A stretch of 64,000 bases of DNA, taken from assembly GCA_002421005.1 (NCBI GenBank), contig DIJC01000023.1, positions 1 through 64,000 on the forward strand, given 5' to 3'. Numbering within the stretch: the first letter of the stretch is position 1; every line of letters begins with the position of its first letter. A program made the position numbers and the translations under genes. Origin of the DNA: Enterobacteriaceae bacterium UBA5654 (GTDB lineage Bacteria > Pseudomonadota > Gammaproteobacteria > Enterobacterales > Enterobacteriaceae). Under the pieces are notes generated by a model that saw only the letters and a program-made list of their open reading frames with translations, was not told the DNA's origin and made no database searches. Shown here piece after piece: positions 37,595 to 47,013 of the stretch.

Positions 37595-38966
37595 GTGTTC
37601 CCCGCGCGAGCGGGGATAAACCGGACAGCGATCAATCTCCCCGATAGGTGACTATGTGTTCCCCGCGCGAGCGGGGATAAACCGGCTGTGAATAAAAACG
37701 AACTGTTAGCCGAGCTGTGTTCCCCGCGCGAGCGGGGATAAACCGTGCCGTTAATATAGTTGTAGGTTAGGGCGCGCGTGTTCCCCGCGCGAGCGGGGAT
37801 AAACCGGCGTCGGAAATGCTTCGTGATATGACTTATCGGTGTTCCCCGCGCGAGCGGGGATAAACCGCTCTCCAGCCTCAAGGGCGACCCGCTACAGGCG
37901 TGTTCCCCGCGCGAGCGGGGATAAACCGAGTCGGGGTCTCGGGATGCTCAACGTTCCGATGTGTTCCCCGCGCGAGCGGGGATAAACCGGCGTATTATTG
38001 TGCGTTTTACGATTCTGATAAGTGTTCCCCGCGCGAGCGGGGATAAACCGACATTATGAGTTTTTCTATATTCTCATCCTCAGTGTTCCCCGCGCGAGCG
38101 GGGATAAACCGTTAATCAAAAAGATTTACTCGATAACGGTTATGTGTTCCCCGCGCGAGCGGGGATAAACCGAAGGTTTATTCCGGTAGTTTTAATCGTA
38201 TCCCGTGTTCCCCGCGCGAGCGGGGATAAACCGAATTTCACTCTCACCCCCTGATACGTGCCTGAGTGTTCCCCGCGCGAGCGTGGATAAACCTTTTATT
38301 TTTGATGTTAAGAATAAAATTGTTTCGTGTTCCCCGCGCGAGCGGGGATAAACCGGAACATTTTGACCCACGGATATGTAACCACGTGTGTTCCCCGCAC
38401 GAGCGGGGATAAACCGCCTGCTGTTAGTGCAACGACTAACGGCCACGCCGTGTTCCCCGCACGAGCGGGGATAAACCGGCTCCTGAACCCACGTTACCGC
38501 GTCCGCGTTCGTGTTCCCCGCACGAGCGGGGATAAACCGCCCCCTGGCTAAATGGGTTGGTGAAAAGGCCGGTGTTCCCCGCACGAGCGGGGATAAACCG
38601 CTGACGGGAGTTCAATTGCCGGGAAAATGGGTGTGTTCCCCGCACGAGCGGGGATAAACCGTTGGTGTCGCTGGCTGTAAACGATCCGAATTCGTGTTCC
38701 CCGCGCGAGCGGGGATAAACCGAGTGGCGCGTGATCAGCTTCCCGATGGAAGCCGTGTTCCCCGCGCGAGCGGGGATAAACCGTGTGGGCCATCTTTCAG
38801 CGTCTTCCAGCCACCGTGTTCCCCGCGCGAGCGGGGATAAACCGAAAGACAAGGCGAAAAGCGACAGCGAGTGGGGTTGTTCCCCGCGCAAGCGGGAGTA
38901 AACCTGGCAAGAAAAGAAGGACGGGGCGAAACAATACGTGTTCCCCCGCTGAGGCAAAAATAAACC
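37595..38966 (+). CRISPR. CRISPR array 1, type I-E, 23 repeats / 22 spacers
   Basis: The 29-bp repeat begins GTGTTCCCCGCGCG and ends AGCGGGGATAAACCG; the period is 61 bp (32-nt spacers), with one 33-nt spacer at 38417-38449. Repeats start at 37595, 37656, 37717 and so on. Repeat 12 (38266) has a G-to-T and a terminal change. Repeats 14-18 (38388-38661) all read CGCACGAGCGG instead of CGCGCGAGCGG. The last two (38877 and 38938) are strongly degenerate, marking the trailer end. Orientation is that of the cas operon and array 2. In-frame translations rich in LSPLARGT or FIPARAGNT are artefacts of the repeat. Confidence 0.98.
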
Positions 38967-39032
38967 CAACCAACCCCGTTAAGCCCGACTTCTGGCACGA
39001 ACATTTCGATCCATACCCGGCCGTGGTTTACC

Positions 39033-39051
39033 ACAGATGCCTTACATCTGT
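39033..39051. terminator. Small hairpin between array 1 and queD
   Basis: ACAGATG (39033-39039) and CATCTGT (39045-39051) make a 7-bp stem with a 5-base loop, without a T-tract. It is the only structure in the 114 bp between the array end and the queD stop. Confidence 0.35.
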
Positions 39052-39080
39052 AGCAGGATTATAAGCAAGCAGCCCCGCCA

Positions 39081-39443
39081 TTACTCGCCGCGATAAATAC
39101 ACCCTGCCGTACAGGTTTCTTTCACCATCACCGCGCTTAGCAACGGTACGACGGGCTTAACCTGATCCCAGATCCACTTTGCCAGCACTTCGCTGGTGGG
39201 ATTGGAAAGACCTGGAATATCATTCAGATAGTAGTGATCCAGGCGATCGTAAGTCGGCTTAAACGCCGCTTTCAGTTCAGCAAAATCGATAATCCAGCCG
39301 GTATGCGGATCGACTTCACCGGTAATTTCAAGGCGCACCATAAAGGAGTGTCCGTGCAGACGACCGCATTTGTGGCCTTCCGGGACGTGCGGCAGATGGT
39401 GGGCGGCTTCAAAGGTGAAATCTTTAAACAACGTGGTGGACAT
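39081..39443 (-). CDS. queD: 6-carboxy-5,6,7,8-tetrahydropterin synthase QueD
   Basis: Converts dihydroneopterin triphosphate to 6-carboxy-tetrahydropterin, the step before QueE. It has 120 residues. Zinc-binding histidines lie in FEAAHHL (first) and LHGHSF (His30, His32); the catalytic Cys26 is in EGHKCGRLHGHS, as in the QueD/PTPS-I family. The ATG at 39443 is preferred over a TTG two codons upstream. The array separates it from queE, its pathway partner. Confidence 0.95.
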   Translation of the reverse strand: MSTTLFKDFTFEAAHHLPHVPEGHKCGRLHGHSFMVRLEITGEVDPHTGWIIDFAELKAAFKPTYDRLDHYYLNDIPGLSNPTSEVLAKWIWDQVKPVVPLLSAVMVKETCTAGCIYRGE

Positions 39444-39745
39444 GATCAACTCTCAGGCTTACGAAAAACCGCCGCATAGTACCGGAAAGTACATTTTTTA
39501 GCATTAACTAAAATGGCCGCCGTGTGCAGGCCACAAAAATCATCGCGCGAATGCAATTTTTTACTTTATAAATCAAGTGGTTATTCAATCGTTTTTATTG
39601 TTAATAACTATCTGTAAATAAGGTTAGTCCTTTTGGTTATTTATTATTTCCATCCCGTCTTTAATTGTTATTATCCAGGTCGTTAACCTTACATTCTCTT
39701 CTGTTTTTCGTTGAAAACAGCTTTGCTACTGGAACATAACGACGC
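39444..39745. promoter_or_regulatory. Divergent control region of queD and cysJIH
   Basis: 302 bp of markedly A+T-rich sequence without a gene. The cysJIH operon is CysB-activated in enterics and its site should lie here, but CysB sites are poorly conserved and I cannot place one. No strong terminator or sRNA is evident. Confidence 0.5.
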
Positions 39746-41551
39746 ATGACGACTCAGGCCCCACCTTCCGCTTTGCTTCCGCTGACCCCGGAGCAGATGG
39801 CGCGCCTTCAGGCGGCCACCACCGATCTAACACCGACCCAGCTTGCGTGGGTATCCGGCTATTTTTGGGGCGTGCTGAATCAGCAACCCGGTGCCGCAGT
39901 AGCCACGCCTGCGCCGGTTGCTGAAACCACCACCATTACCCTGCTGTCGGCTTCGCAAACCGGCAACGCGCGCCGGGTAGCGGAAGCGCTGCGTGACGAT
40001 CTGCTGGCGGCAAAACTTAACGTGAACCTGGTCAACGCGGGCGACTATAAATTCAAACAAATCGCCAGTGAAAAACTGCTCGTCGTTATCGCCTCCACGC
40101 AAGGGGAAGGGGAGCCGCCGGAAGAAGCGGTTGCCCTGCATAAATTCCTCACCTCTAAAAAAGCACCTAAGCTCAACAATACCGCCTTTGCCGTCTTTGG
40201 CCTTGGCGACACCTCCTACGAATTTTTCTGCCAGTGCGGGAAAGATTTTGATAGCAAACTGGCGGAGCTGGGCGGTGAACGCTTGCTGGACCGCGTCGAT
40301 GCCGACGTTGAATACCAGAATGCCGCCGCCGAATGGCGTGCGCGCGTGGTCGATGTCCTCAAATCCCGCGTGCCGAAAGAGACGCCTGCACAGGCGGCCG
40401 TCACTGCGACCGGCGCGGTGAACGACGTCCACTCCAGCCCCTATACGAAAGAAGAACCGCTGACCGCGACGCTGGCTGTGAATCAGAAAATCACCGGCCG
40501 CGACTCACAAAAAGATGTGCGCCATATTGAAATCGACCTCGGTGACGCCGGGCTGCGCTATCAGCCGGGCGACGCGCTGGGCGTGTGGTATCAGAACGAT
40601 CCGGCACTGGTCAAAGAGCTGGTCGAGCTGCTGTGGTTGAAAGGCGATGAACCGGTGACGGTCGACGGGAAAACTCTGCCGCTGGCAGAAGCGCTGGAGT
40701 GGCATTTTGAGCTGACGGTTAACACCGCCAACATCGTCGAGAACTACGCCACGCTGTCTCGCAGTGAAACGCTGCTGCCGCTGGCGGGCGATAAAACCCA
40801 GCTTCAGCACTATGCGGCGACTACCCCGATTGTCGATATGGTGCGCTTTTCCCCCGCGCAGCTGGATGCCGACACCTTAATTGGCCTGCTGCGTCCGCTG
40901 ACGCCGCGCCTCTACTCCATCGCCTCGTCGCAGGCGGAAGTGGAGAACGAGGTGCATATCACCGTCGGCGCAGTGCGTTATGACATCGAAGGCCGTGCCC
41001 GTGCGGGTGGCGCATCCAGCTTCCTCGCCGATCGCGTCGAAGAAGACGGCGAAATCCGCGTGTTCATTGAACATAACGATAACTTCCGTCTGCCCGCCAA
41101 CCCGGAAACCCCGGTCATTATGATTGGCCCTGGTACGGGCATCGCACCGTTCCGCGCCTTTATGCAGCAGCGTGCGGCGGATGAAGCGCCGGGCAAAAAC
41201 TGGTTGTTCTTCGGCAACCCTCATTTCACCGAAGATTTTCTCTATCAGGTGGAATGGCAGCGCTATGTTAAAGAGGGGGTACTAAGCCGTATCGATCTGG
41301 CCTGGTCCCGCGATCAAAAAGAAAAAGTCTATGTACAGGACAAACTGCGCGAACAGGGCGCAGAACTGTGGCGCTGGATCAATGACGGCGCGCACATTTA
41401 TGTCTGCGGCGACGCCAATCGCATGGCGAAAGACGTTGAGCAGGCGTTGCTGGAAGTGATTGCTGAATTCGGCGGTATGGATGTCGAATCGGCGGATGAA
41501 TTTTTAAGTGAGCTGCGCGTAGAGCGCCGTTATCAGCGAGATGTCTACTAA
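39746..41551 (+). CDS. cysJ: Sulfite reductase flavoprotein alpha subunit CysJ
   Basis: NADPH-dependent FMN/FAD diflavin reductase that feeds electrons to CysI. It has 601 residues. The N-terminal flavodoxin domain has LSASQTGNARRVAE, ASTQGEGEPPEEA and GLGDTSYEFFCQCGKDFD. The C-terminal FNR-like domain has PRLYSIASSQ (FAD), GGASSFLADR, the NADPH loop GPGTGIAPFRAF, and the C-terminal aromatic Tyr of DVY. Its stop overlaps the cysI start by one base. Confidence 0.97.
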   Translation: MTTQAPPSALLPLTPEQMARLQAATTDLTPTQLAWVSGYFWGVLNQQPGAAVATPAPVAETTTITLLSASQTGNARRVAEALRDDLLAAKLNVNLVNAGDYKFKQIASEKLLVVIASTQGEGEPPEEAVALHKFLTSKKAPKLNNTAFAVFGLGDTSYEFFCQCGKDFDSKLAELGGERLLDRVDADVEYQNAAAEWRARVVDVLKSRVPKETPAQAAVTATGAVNDVHSSPYTKEEPLTATLAVNQKITGRDSQKDVRHIEIDLGDAGLRYQPGDALGVWYQNDPALVKELVELLWLKGDEPVTVDGKTLPLAEALEWHFELTVNTANIVENYATLSRSETLLPLAGDKTQLQHYAATTPIVDMVRFSPAQLDADTLIGLLRPLTPRLYSIASSQAEVENEVHITVGAVRYDIEGRARAGGASSFLADRVEEDGEIRVFIEHNDNFRLPANPETPVIMIGPGTGIAPFRAFMQQRAADEAPGKNWLFFGNPHFTEDFLYQVEWQRYVKEGVLSRIDLAWSRDQKEKVYVQDKLREQGAELWRWINDGAHIYVCGDANRMAKDVEQALLEVIAEFGGMDVESADEFLSELRVERRYQRDVY

Positions 41552-43263
41552 TGAGCGAAAAACATCCAGGCCCACTGGTGGTCGAAGGCAAACTGGTCGA
41601 TGCCGAGCGCATGAAGCTGGAAAGCAACTACCTGCGTGGCACCATTGCCGAAGATTTAAATGACGGTCTGACCGGCGGCTTCAAAGGCGATAACTTCCTG
41701 CTGATCCGCTTTCACGGGATGTATCAGCAGGATGACCGCGATATCCGCGCCGAACGCGCCGAGCAGAAACTGGAACCGCGCCATGCGATGATGCTGCGCT
41801 GCCGTCTGCCAGGTGGGGTGATCACCACCAAACAGTGGCAGGCGATGGATACATTCGCCGACGACAACACCCTTTACGGCAGTATTCGCCTGACTAACCG
41901 TCAGACGTTTCAGTTCCACGGCATTCTGAAGAAGCACGTCAAACCGGTACACCAGTTGCTGCATTCGGTCGGGCTGGATGCGCTGGCGACCGCCAACGAC
42001 GTAAACCGTAACGTGCTGTGTACGTCCAACCCGTATGAGTCTGAGTTACACGCGCAAGCCTACGAGTGGGCGAAAAAAATCTCCGAGCATCTGCTGCCGC
42101 GCACCCGCGCCTATGCGGAGATCTGGCTCGATCAGGAAAAAGTCGCCACGACCGATGAAGAGCCGATCCTCGGTCAGACCTATCTGCCGCGTAAGTTTAA
42201 AACCACGGTGGTGATCCCGCCGCAGAACGATATCGATCTGCACGCCAACGACATGAACTTTGTCGCGGTGGCGGAGAACGGCAAACTGGTCGGCTTCAAC
42301 CTGCTGGTGGGCGGCGGTCTTTCCATTGAGCACGGCAACAAAAAAACCTACGCCCGTACCGCAAGCGAGTTTGGTTATCTGCCGCTGGAGCACACGCTGG
42401 CGGTGGCGGAAGCGGTGGTCACCACCCAGCGCGACTGGGGCAACCGTACCGACCGTAAAAACGCCAAAACCAAATACACGCTGGAACGCGTGGGCGTTGA
42501 GACATTTAAAGCGGAAGTGGAACGCCGCGCGGGCATTACGTTCGAACCGATCCGCCCGTATGAGTTCACCGGGCGCGGGGATCGCATTGGCTGGGTAAAA
42601 GGCATCGACAATAAATGGCACCTGACGCTGTTTATCGAGAACGGTCGTATTCTGGATTATCCGGGTCGTCCGCTGAAAACCGGGCTGCTGGAGATCGCCA
42701 AAGTCCACAAAGGCGAGTTCCGCATTACCGCTAACCAGAACCTGATTGTTGCTGGCGTCCCCGACAGCCAGAAGAACAAAATCGAAAAGCTGGCCCGCGA
42801 GCATGGCCTGATGAACGCAGTGACGCCGCAGCGTGAAAACTCTATGGCCTGCGTGTCGTTCCCCACCTGCCCGCTGGCGATGGCGGAAGCGGAACGTTTT
42901 CTGCCGTCGTTCACCGATAAAGTGGAAACGATTCTGGAAAAACACGGTATTCCTGACGAGCATATTGTGATGCGCGTCACCGGCTGCCCGAACGGCTGCG
43001 GACGCGCGATGCTGGCCGAGCTGGGGCTGATCGGCAAAGCGCCGGGTCGCTACAATGTGCATCTTGGCGGCAACCGCATCGGTACGCGCATTCCGCGCAT
43101 GTACCGGGAAAATATTACCGAACCCGAAATTCTCGACACTATCGACGAGTTAGTCGGGCGCTGGGCAAAAGAGCGCGAAGCGGGTGAAGGCTTCGGCGAT
43201 TTTACGGTGCGTGCGGGCATCGTGCGCCCGGTGCTCGATCCCGCCAGGGATTTATGGGACTAA
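41551..43263 (+). CDS. cysI: Sulfite reductase hemoprotein beta subunit CysI
   Basis: Six-electron reduction of sulfite to sulfide using siroheme and a 4Fe-4S cluster; 570 residues. The cluster/siroheme cysteines are in CVSFPTCPLAMAEAERFLP and VTGCPNGCGRAM. Anion-binding arginines lie in RGTIAEDL and IRLTNRQTFQFHG. The siroheme it needs is made by CysG, encoded at 57.8 kb. The 48-bp gap to cysH contains a palindrome. Confidence 0.97.
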   Translation: MSEKHPGPLVVEGKLVDAERMKLESNYLRGTIAEDLNDGLTGGFKGDNFLLIRFHGMYQQDDRDIRAERAEQKLEPRHAMMLRCRLPGGVITTKQWQAMDTFADDNTLYGSIRLTNRQTFQFHGILKKHVKPVHQLLHSVGLDALATANDVNRNVLCTSNPYESELHAQAYEWAKKISEHLLPRTRAYAEIWLDQEKVATTDEEPILGQTYLPRKFKTTVVIPPQNDIDLHANDMNFVAVAENGKLVGFNLLVGGGLSIEHGNKKTYARTASEFGYLPLEHTLAVAEAVVTTQRDWGNRTDRKNAKTKYTLERVGVETFKAEVERRAGITFEPIRPYEFTGRGDRIGWVKGIDNKWHLTLFIENGRILDYPGRPLKTGLLEIAKVHKGEFRITANQNLIVAGVPDSQKNKIEKLAREHGLMNAVTPQRENSMACVSFPTCPLAMAEAERFLPSFTDKVETILEKHGIPDEHIVMRVTGCPNGCGRAMLAELGLIGKAPGRYNVHLGGNRIGTRIPRMYRENITEPEILDTIDELVGRWAKEREAGEGFGDFTVRAGIVRPVLDPARDLWD

Positions 43264-43268
43264 CCCTT

Positions 43269-43292
43269 TTCCCTCTCCTGCGGGAGAGGGAA
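43269..43292. repeat. Intergenic palindrome between cysI and cysH
   Basis: TTCCCTCTCC (43269-43278) and GGAGAGGGAA (43283-43292) form a perfect 10-bp stem with loop TGCG. It is the same hairpin family as after mltA. No T-run follows, so it should not fully stop transcription into cysH. Confidence 0.7.
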
Positions 43293-43311
43293 CCCGACTA
43301 AAGAGGTCACT

Positions 43312-44046
43312 ATGTCCGTACTTAATCTGAATGCGCTGAACGAGTTAGCCAAAGACGAGCGCGCGCAGGCGCTGGCCGACACCAACGCCCAACTGGAGCA
43401 GCGCAGTGCTGAAGAGCGCGTGGCGTGGGCGCTGGAAAATTTGCCCGGTGAATATGTGCTCTCATCGAGCTTCGGCATCCAGGCAGCGGTCAGCCTGCAT
43501 CTGGTAAATCAGGTAAGCCCGAATATCCCGGTGATCCTTACCGATACCGGCTATCTGTTCCCGGAAACCTACCGTTTTATTGATGAGTTAACGGATAAAC
43601 TCAACCTCAATCTGAAAGTGTATCGCGCCCGGGAAAGCGCGGCCTGGCAGGAAGCGCGCTACGGCAAACTGTGGGAGCAGGGTGTCGAAGGGATCGAGAA
43701 GTACAACGACATCAATAAAGTTGAGCCGATGAACCGCGCGCTTGCCGATCTCAACGCGCAAACCTGGTTTGCGGGCCTGCGCCGCGAGCAGTCCGGCAGC
43801 CGCGCCAGCCTGCCGGTGCTGGGCATTCAGCGCGGCGTATTTAAAGTCCTGCCCATCATCGACTGGGATAACCGCACGGTATATCAGTACCTGCAAAAAC
43901 ATGGTCTGAAGTACCATCCGCTATGGGATGAAGGCTATTTGTCGGTGGGCGACACGCATACCACCCGCAAATGGGAGCCGGGCATGGCAGAGGAAGACAC
44001 GCGCTTCTTTGGCCTGAAGCGCGAGTGCGGGCTGCACGAGGGGTGA
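43312..44046 (+). CDS. cysH: Phosphoadenylyl-sulfate (PAPS) reductase CysH
   Basis: Thioredoxin-dependent reduction of PAPS to sulfite; 244 residues. The PP-loop-like fold has LSSSFGIQAAVSLHL and VILTDTGYLFPETY; the sole catalytic Cys is C239 in the C-terminal KRECGLHEG. The absence of extra cysteine pairs marks the cluster-free PAPS-specific class. Third gene of cysJIH, convergent with cas3 across 50 bp. Confidence 0.97.
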   Translation: MSVLNLNALNELAKDERAQALADTNAQLEQRSAEERVAWALENLPGEYVLSSSFGIQAAVSLHLVNQVSPNIPVILTDTGYLFPETYRFIDELTDKLNLNLKVYRARESAAWQEARYGKLWEQGVEGIEKYNDINKVEPMNRALADLNAQTWFAGLRREQSGSRASLPVLGIQRGVFKVLPIIDWDNRTVYQYLQKHGLKYHPLWDEGYLSVGDTHTTRKWEPGMAEEDTRFFGLKRECGLHEG

Positions 44047-44096
44047 CCGGACGGTATCAGGGCACAGCAATGCGCCCTTGAGTCATTTTAAATCGG

Positions 44097-46796
44097 TTAT
44101 CCCGTTAAGCCCGCGCGTTTACTGTAATAGCGGGCTTCTCCGCTATTTGATACCAGCACAATCTGTCCTTTCGGGCGATGATACTTTTGTCGGAACTGCT
44201 CCAGTTTTTCTTCATCGGGGAGGTTGAATTCCCCGGCATTTTTTCGCCACCACGAGATCCGCACCGACAACCGGCTCATTTCCCAACGGAAATCGCCCTC
44301 TGTGACCGCAGGATGCAGTGTGCCTTCTTCATCCTGCCAGGCGAGATAGAGATCCACGCTCTCTTCGCCCAGACGAGTAGAAAACTCCCTGTCGTTACTC
44401 CATAAAAAGTCGCTGGCTTCCCGATCGTAGCCTTTATCATGACGCAGCAGATTCTGCGCGGCGACGGAGCGTTGGCTAAGCACTTTGCCGAATGCTAAAT
44501 CGGAAAGCGTTTGCAGCCCAGCGGGGGCGGGCAGGGTTTGCTCATAAACGCCGTCTACCAGGTGGCGGGCATTTTCCGGCATCCGAATTTCACCGTATTG
44601 TCGCAGCAGAGCCTGCGTCCGCCACAGACAGGCATGATCGGCATACACATAGCCAGTGCCGCGAAGCTCCTGGCCCAGCCATCCCGGTTTCGCCTGCGCC
44701 TGCCACTCTGGGGCTAAAATGTGCAATACTGGCGGCTGGCGCTCATCAGGCAGCGCCGTTTTACGCTCACCGTGAGCATCGCGAATATGCCGCTGTAATC
44801 TCCCGGCGCGCTGGATCAGTAAATCAATCGGGGCCAGATCGGAGATCATCCAGTCAAAATCGAGATCGAGACTTTGTTCAACAACCTGCGTGGCGATAAG
44901 TACCTTTCCCTTACGCCCTGAAGCGGGCGCGTGATGACCGAACCACTCCAGCGTTTTATTCTCAATCGCCAGTCGGTCGGCGAAGGCAAACCGGCTATGA
45001 AACAACAAAAGATCCTGTTCAGGAATGAGGCCTTCCTCCAGTAGTTGCTGAAATATTTCCCGCGCATCATCCACGGTATTACGGATCCAACACACGCATT
45101 GCCCGGCTTCCACCACGCGGTAAATAGTGTCGATCGCCTCGCTTCGCTGCTGAAGCCAGTTAATCGCAACGCTGCGCCGTACTTCAGGGCGCGTTGCCAG
45201 CGGCTGTTCTGCCAGTCCTGCGGCGGACAGATGGGTCAGCCACGGATAATCTGCCTCACTGCTGGCATCCGTGCTGGAAAATCCTGCGCCCTCATTGAAT
45301 GCAATGAGCAATCTTTCCCGCAGCGTGGCGGGGAGGGTGGCGCTCAGAATAATCGCGCTGCCGCCCTGCGAGGCATGAAAGCGCAACAGTCCCTCCAGCA
45401 ATTTCACCATATAGCCGTCGTAAGCGTGGACTTCGTCCAGCAACAGAATTTTGCCGCACATGCCTAACAGCCGGAGCGACTGATGGCGAAAAGGCATGAC
45501 CGCCATCAGTAGCTGGTCGAGCGTGCCGACCCCCACTTCTGCCAGCAGCGCTTTTTTACGTGAGTCGGCAAACCAGGCGTGGCATTCACTGGTCGCGCTG
45601 TCGTCATCGCGCGCGTAGTTATCACCCATCGTCTCTGACGGCTGCCAGATCGAGTGACGAAAAGCGTCCGACATTTCCCGTCCGCCGTGCGCCAGAAGCA
45701 ATGAAGGTCGGGCACCATCGGCAAACAGTGCGTGGTAAGCCTCTGCCAGCCGTTTATACATGGCATTGGCAGTGGCCATTGTCGGCAACCCCACATAAAG
45801 CCCATGCCCTTTGTCAGCGGACATCAGGCGATGAGCAAGGATCAGCGCGGCTTCTGTTTTTCCTGCTCCTGTGACGTCTTCCAGTATCACGAGCTGCGGT
45901 CCGGGCGCAGAAATATCAAGCGTACTCGCCCGCTGCTGAAGGGGCGTCAGCGTCTGGATAAAAGGGAAAAGCGCATGGTGATCGATATACTGGCTGCGGG
46001 GCGATACCGGCGGCAGGCTGGCAAGCGCCCGTCGGGCTTTTTCGCAGGCCAGCGGCCAGTAATCCTTAAGCGGCATTGGCGTGCTAACCAGCGGAAACAT
46101 TTCCTGATCCGAACCCATCCAGTCTGCCAGCGTCATTATTCCGGCGAAAATCCAGCTTTGCTGTTTTAATTTCTTTTTGGCTGCTTTTGTTTTCCATGAT
46201 TCAGGAAGCTGGAAAGGAAATAGCTTTATTAAGTCCTCAATGTAATGACCGGCTGCGACAATATCCTCATCAGTGAAAGCGAGTGAACTACCGTTTTTAA
46301 GTGTGTTGGGGGGGATGCCATGATGTCCGGTGCTCATTAACATCCAGGTATTTAATGCGCTCTTGAATTTTTCACGATTTTCTGGAGCGGGATAAGGGAG
46401 GATATTATTTTCGCCGTCGATCCATGCTTCTAATAATAATTCCCATAAATAGAACCCCAGTGAATCATGTCTCTCAAGGGCTGCCACGCCGCTGACAGGC
46501 GGTACCAGCGGTGAATCCGGGAACGCAGCGTATTGCTGAAATCCTCTGGCAAATTTGCCGATGTCATGGCATGCAAAAAGCCAGGCGATATAATTTCCGA
46601 CATCCTCACTGCTAATGTCACATTCAATCAATGTATTTCTACAATTAAAAATATTGGCTTCGGTTATATAATATCCACAAGCGGCGACATCAAGGCAATG
46701 ATATGGCAGTAAATGATAGGGATCATTGTTCTCGCTGGTTTCTTTATTTGTTTTACCCCAGTAACGGAGATAGTCAGGGATTATTATTGGTGCCAT
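44097..46796 (-). CDS. cas3: CRISPR-associated nuclease/helicase Cas3 (type I-E)
   Basis: Recruited by Cascade to nick and degrade target DNA; 899 residues. The N-terminal HD nuclease domain has His33, ACHDIGKF (His77-Asp78), TGHHG (His158-His159) and ADWMGSD. The SF2 helicase has Walker A EDVTGAGKTE (306-315), DEVH (454-457), SATLP (485-489), and QRAGRLQRH late; the C-terminal domain follows. All key residues are intact. It is divergent from cas8e, unlike E. coli K-12, where both run the same way. The N-terminal third is visibly A+T-richer than flanking housekeeping genes, which suggests transfer. Confidence 0.97.
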   Translation of the reverse strand: MAPIIIPDYLRYWGKTNKETSENNDPYHLLPYHCLDVAACGYYITEANIFNCRNTLIECDISSEDVGNYIAWLFACHDIGKFARGFQQYAAFPDSPLVPPVSGVAALERHDSLGFYLWELLLEAWIDGENNILPYPAPENREKFKSALNTWMLMSTGHHGIPPNTLKNGSSLAFTDEDIVAAGHYIEDLIKLFPFQLPESWKTKAAKKKLKQQSWIFAGIMTLADWMGSDQEMFPLVSTPMPLKDYWPLACEKARRALASLPPVSPRSQYIDHHALFPFIQTLTPLQQRASTLDISAPGPQLVILEDVTGAGKTEAALILAHRLMSADKGHGLYVGLPTMATANAMYKRLAEAYHALFADGARPSLLLAHGGREMSDAFRHSIWQPSETMGDNYARDDDSATSECHAWFADSRKKALLAEVGVGTLDQLLMAVMPFRHQSLRLLGMCGKILLLDEVHAYDGYMVKLLEGLLRFHASQGGSAIILSATLPATLRERLLIAFNEGAGFSSTDASSEADYPWLTHLSAAGLAEQPLATRPEVRRSVAINWLQQRSEAIDTIYRVVEAGQCVCWIRNTVDDAREIFQQLLEEGLIPEQDLLLFHSRFAFADRLAIENKTLEWFGHHAPASGRKGKVLIATQVVEQSLDLDFDWMISDLAPIDLLIQRAGRLQRHIRDAHGERKTALPDERQPPVLHILAPEWQAQAKPGWLGQELRGTGYVYADHACLWRTQALLRQYGEIRMPENARHLVDGVYEQTLPAPAGLQTLSDLAFGKVLSQRSVAAQNLLRHDKGYDREASDFLWSNDREFSTRLGEESVDLYLAWQDEEGTLHPAVTEGDFRWEMSRLSVRISWWRKNAGEFNLPDEEKLEQFRQKYHRPKGQIVLVSNSGEARYYSKRAGLTG

Positions 46797-46884
46797 ATTT
46801 TAATTCTCTGAAAAGGGGATATAGTAGAAGGGATTTTAAAGCGAGAAAGGAAAAGTGGGCAGAGATTTTTGCAACCCAATCGAA

Positions 46885-46963
46885 AGAATTATCCCCGCTG
46901 ACGCGGGGAACGTCGTATGAGGCGACCAGGTAGCCGGTTCATCCCCGCCGATGCAAGGAACAT
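46885..46963 (-). ncRNA. Degenerate mini-CRISPR (putative Cas-regulating RNA)
   Basis: Read on the minus strand: a 29-nt degenerate repeat (46963-46935, 21/29 identical to the array repeat), a 21-nt spacer (46934-46914; GCTACCTGGTCGCC then TCATACG), and a second degenerate repeat (46913-46885, 22/29). The first repeat keeps its hairpin through two G-U pairs (CCTTGC/GCGGGG) and an 8-nt handle ATGAACCG (array: ATAAACCG). The second keeps CCCCGC/GCGGGG. Both should still be bound by Cas6e. It lies in the putative cas3 mRNA leader, 88 bp before the cas3 ATG. The spacer partly matches two PAM-flanked sites upstream. Confidence 0.72.
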
Positions 46964-47013
46964 ACAGGCAAGAGAATAGCATAAGTCGTTAAATACTGTG
47001 TTCTGATTATTTT

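Noticed and set aside
37459..38969. Open frames across CRISPR array 1 encoding proteins with repeated GLSPLARGT / FIPARAGNT / VYPRSRGEH blocks
   Set aside because: They are translations of the CRISPR repeat in three frames of the minus strand. The 61-bp period shifts frame each unit, producing spurious repeats; no ribosome site or family match.
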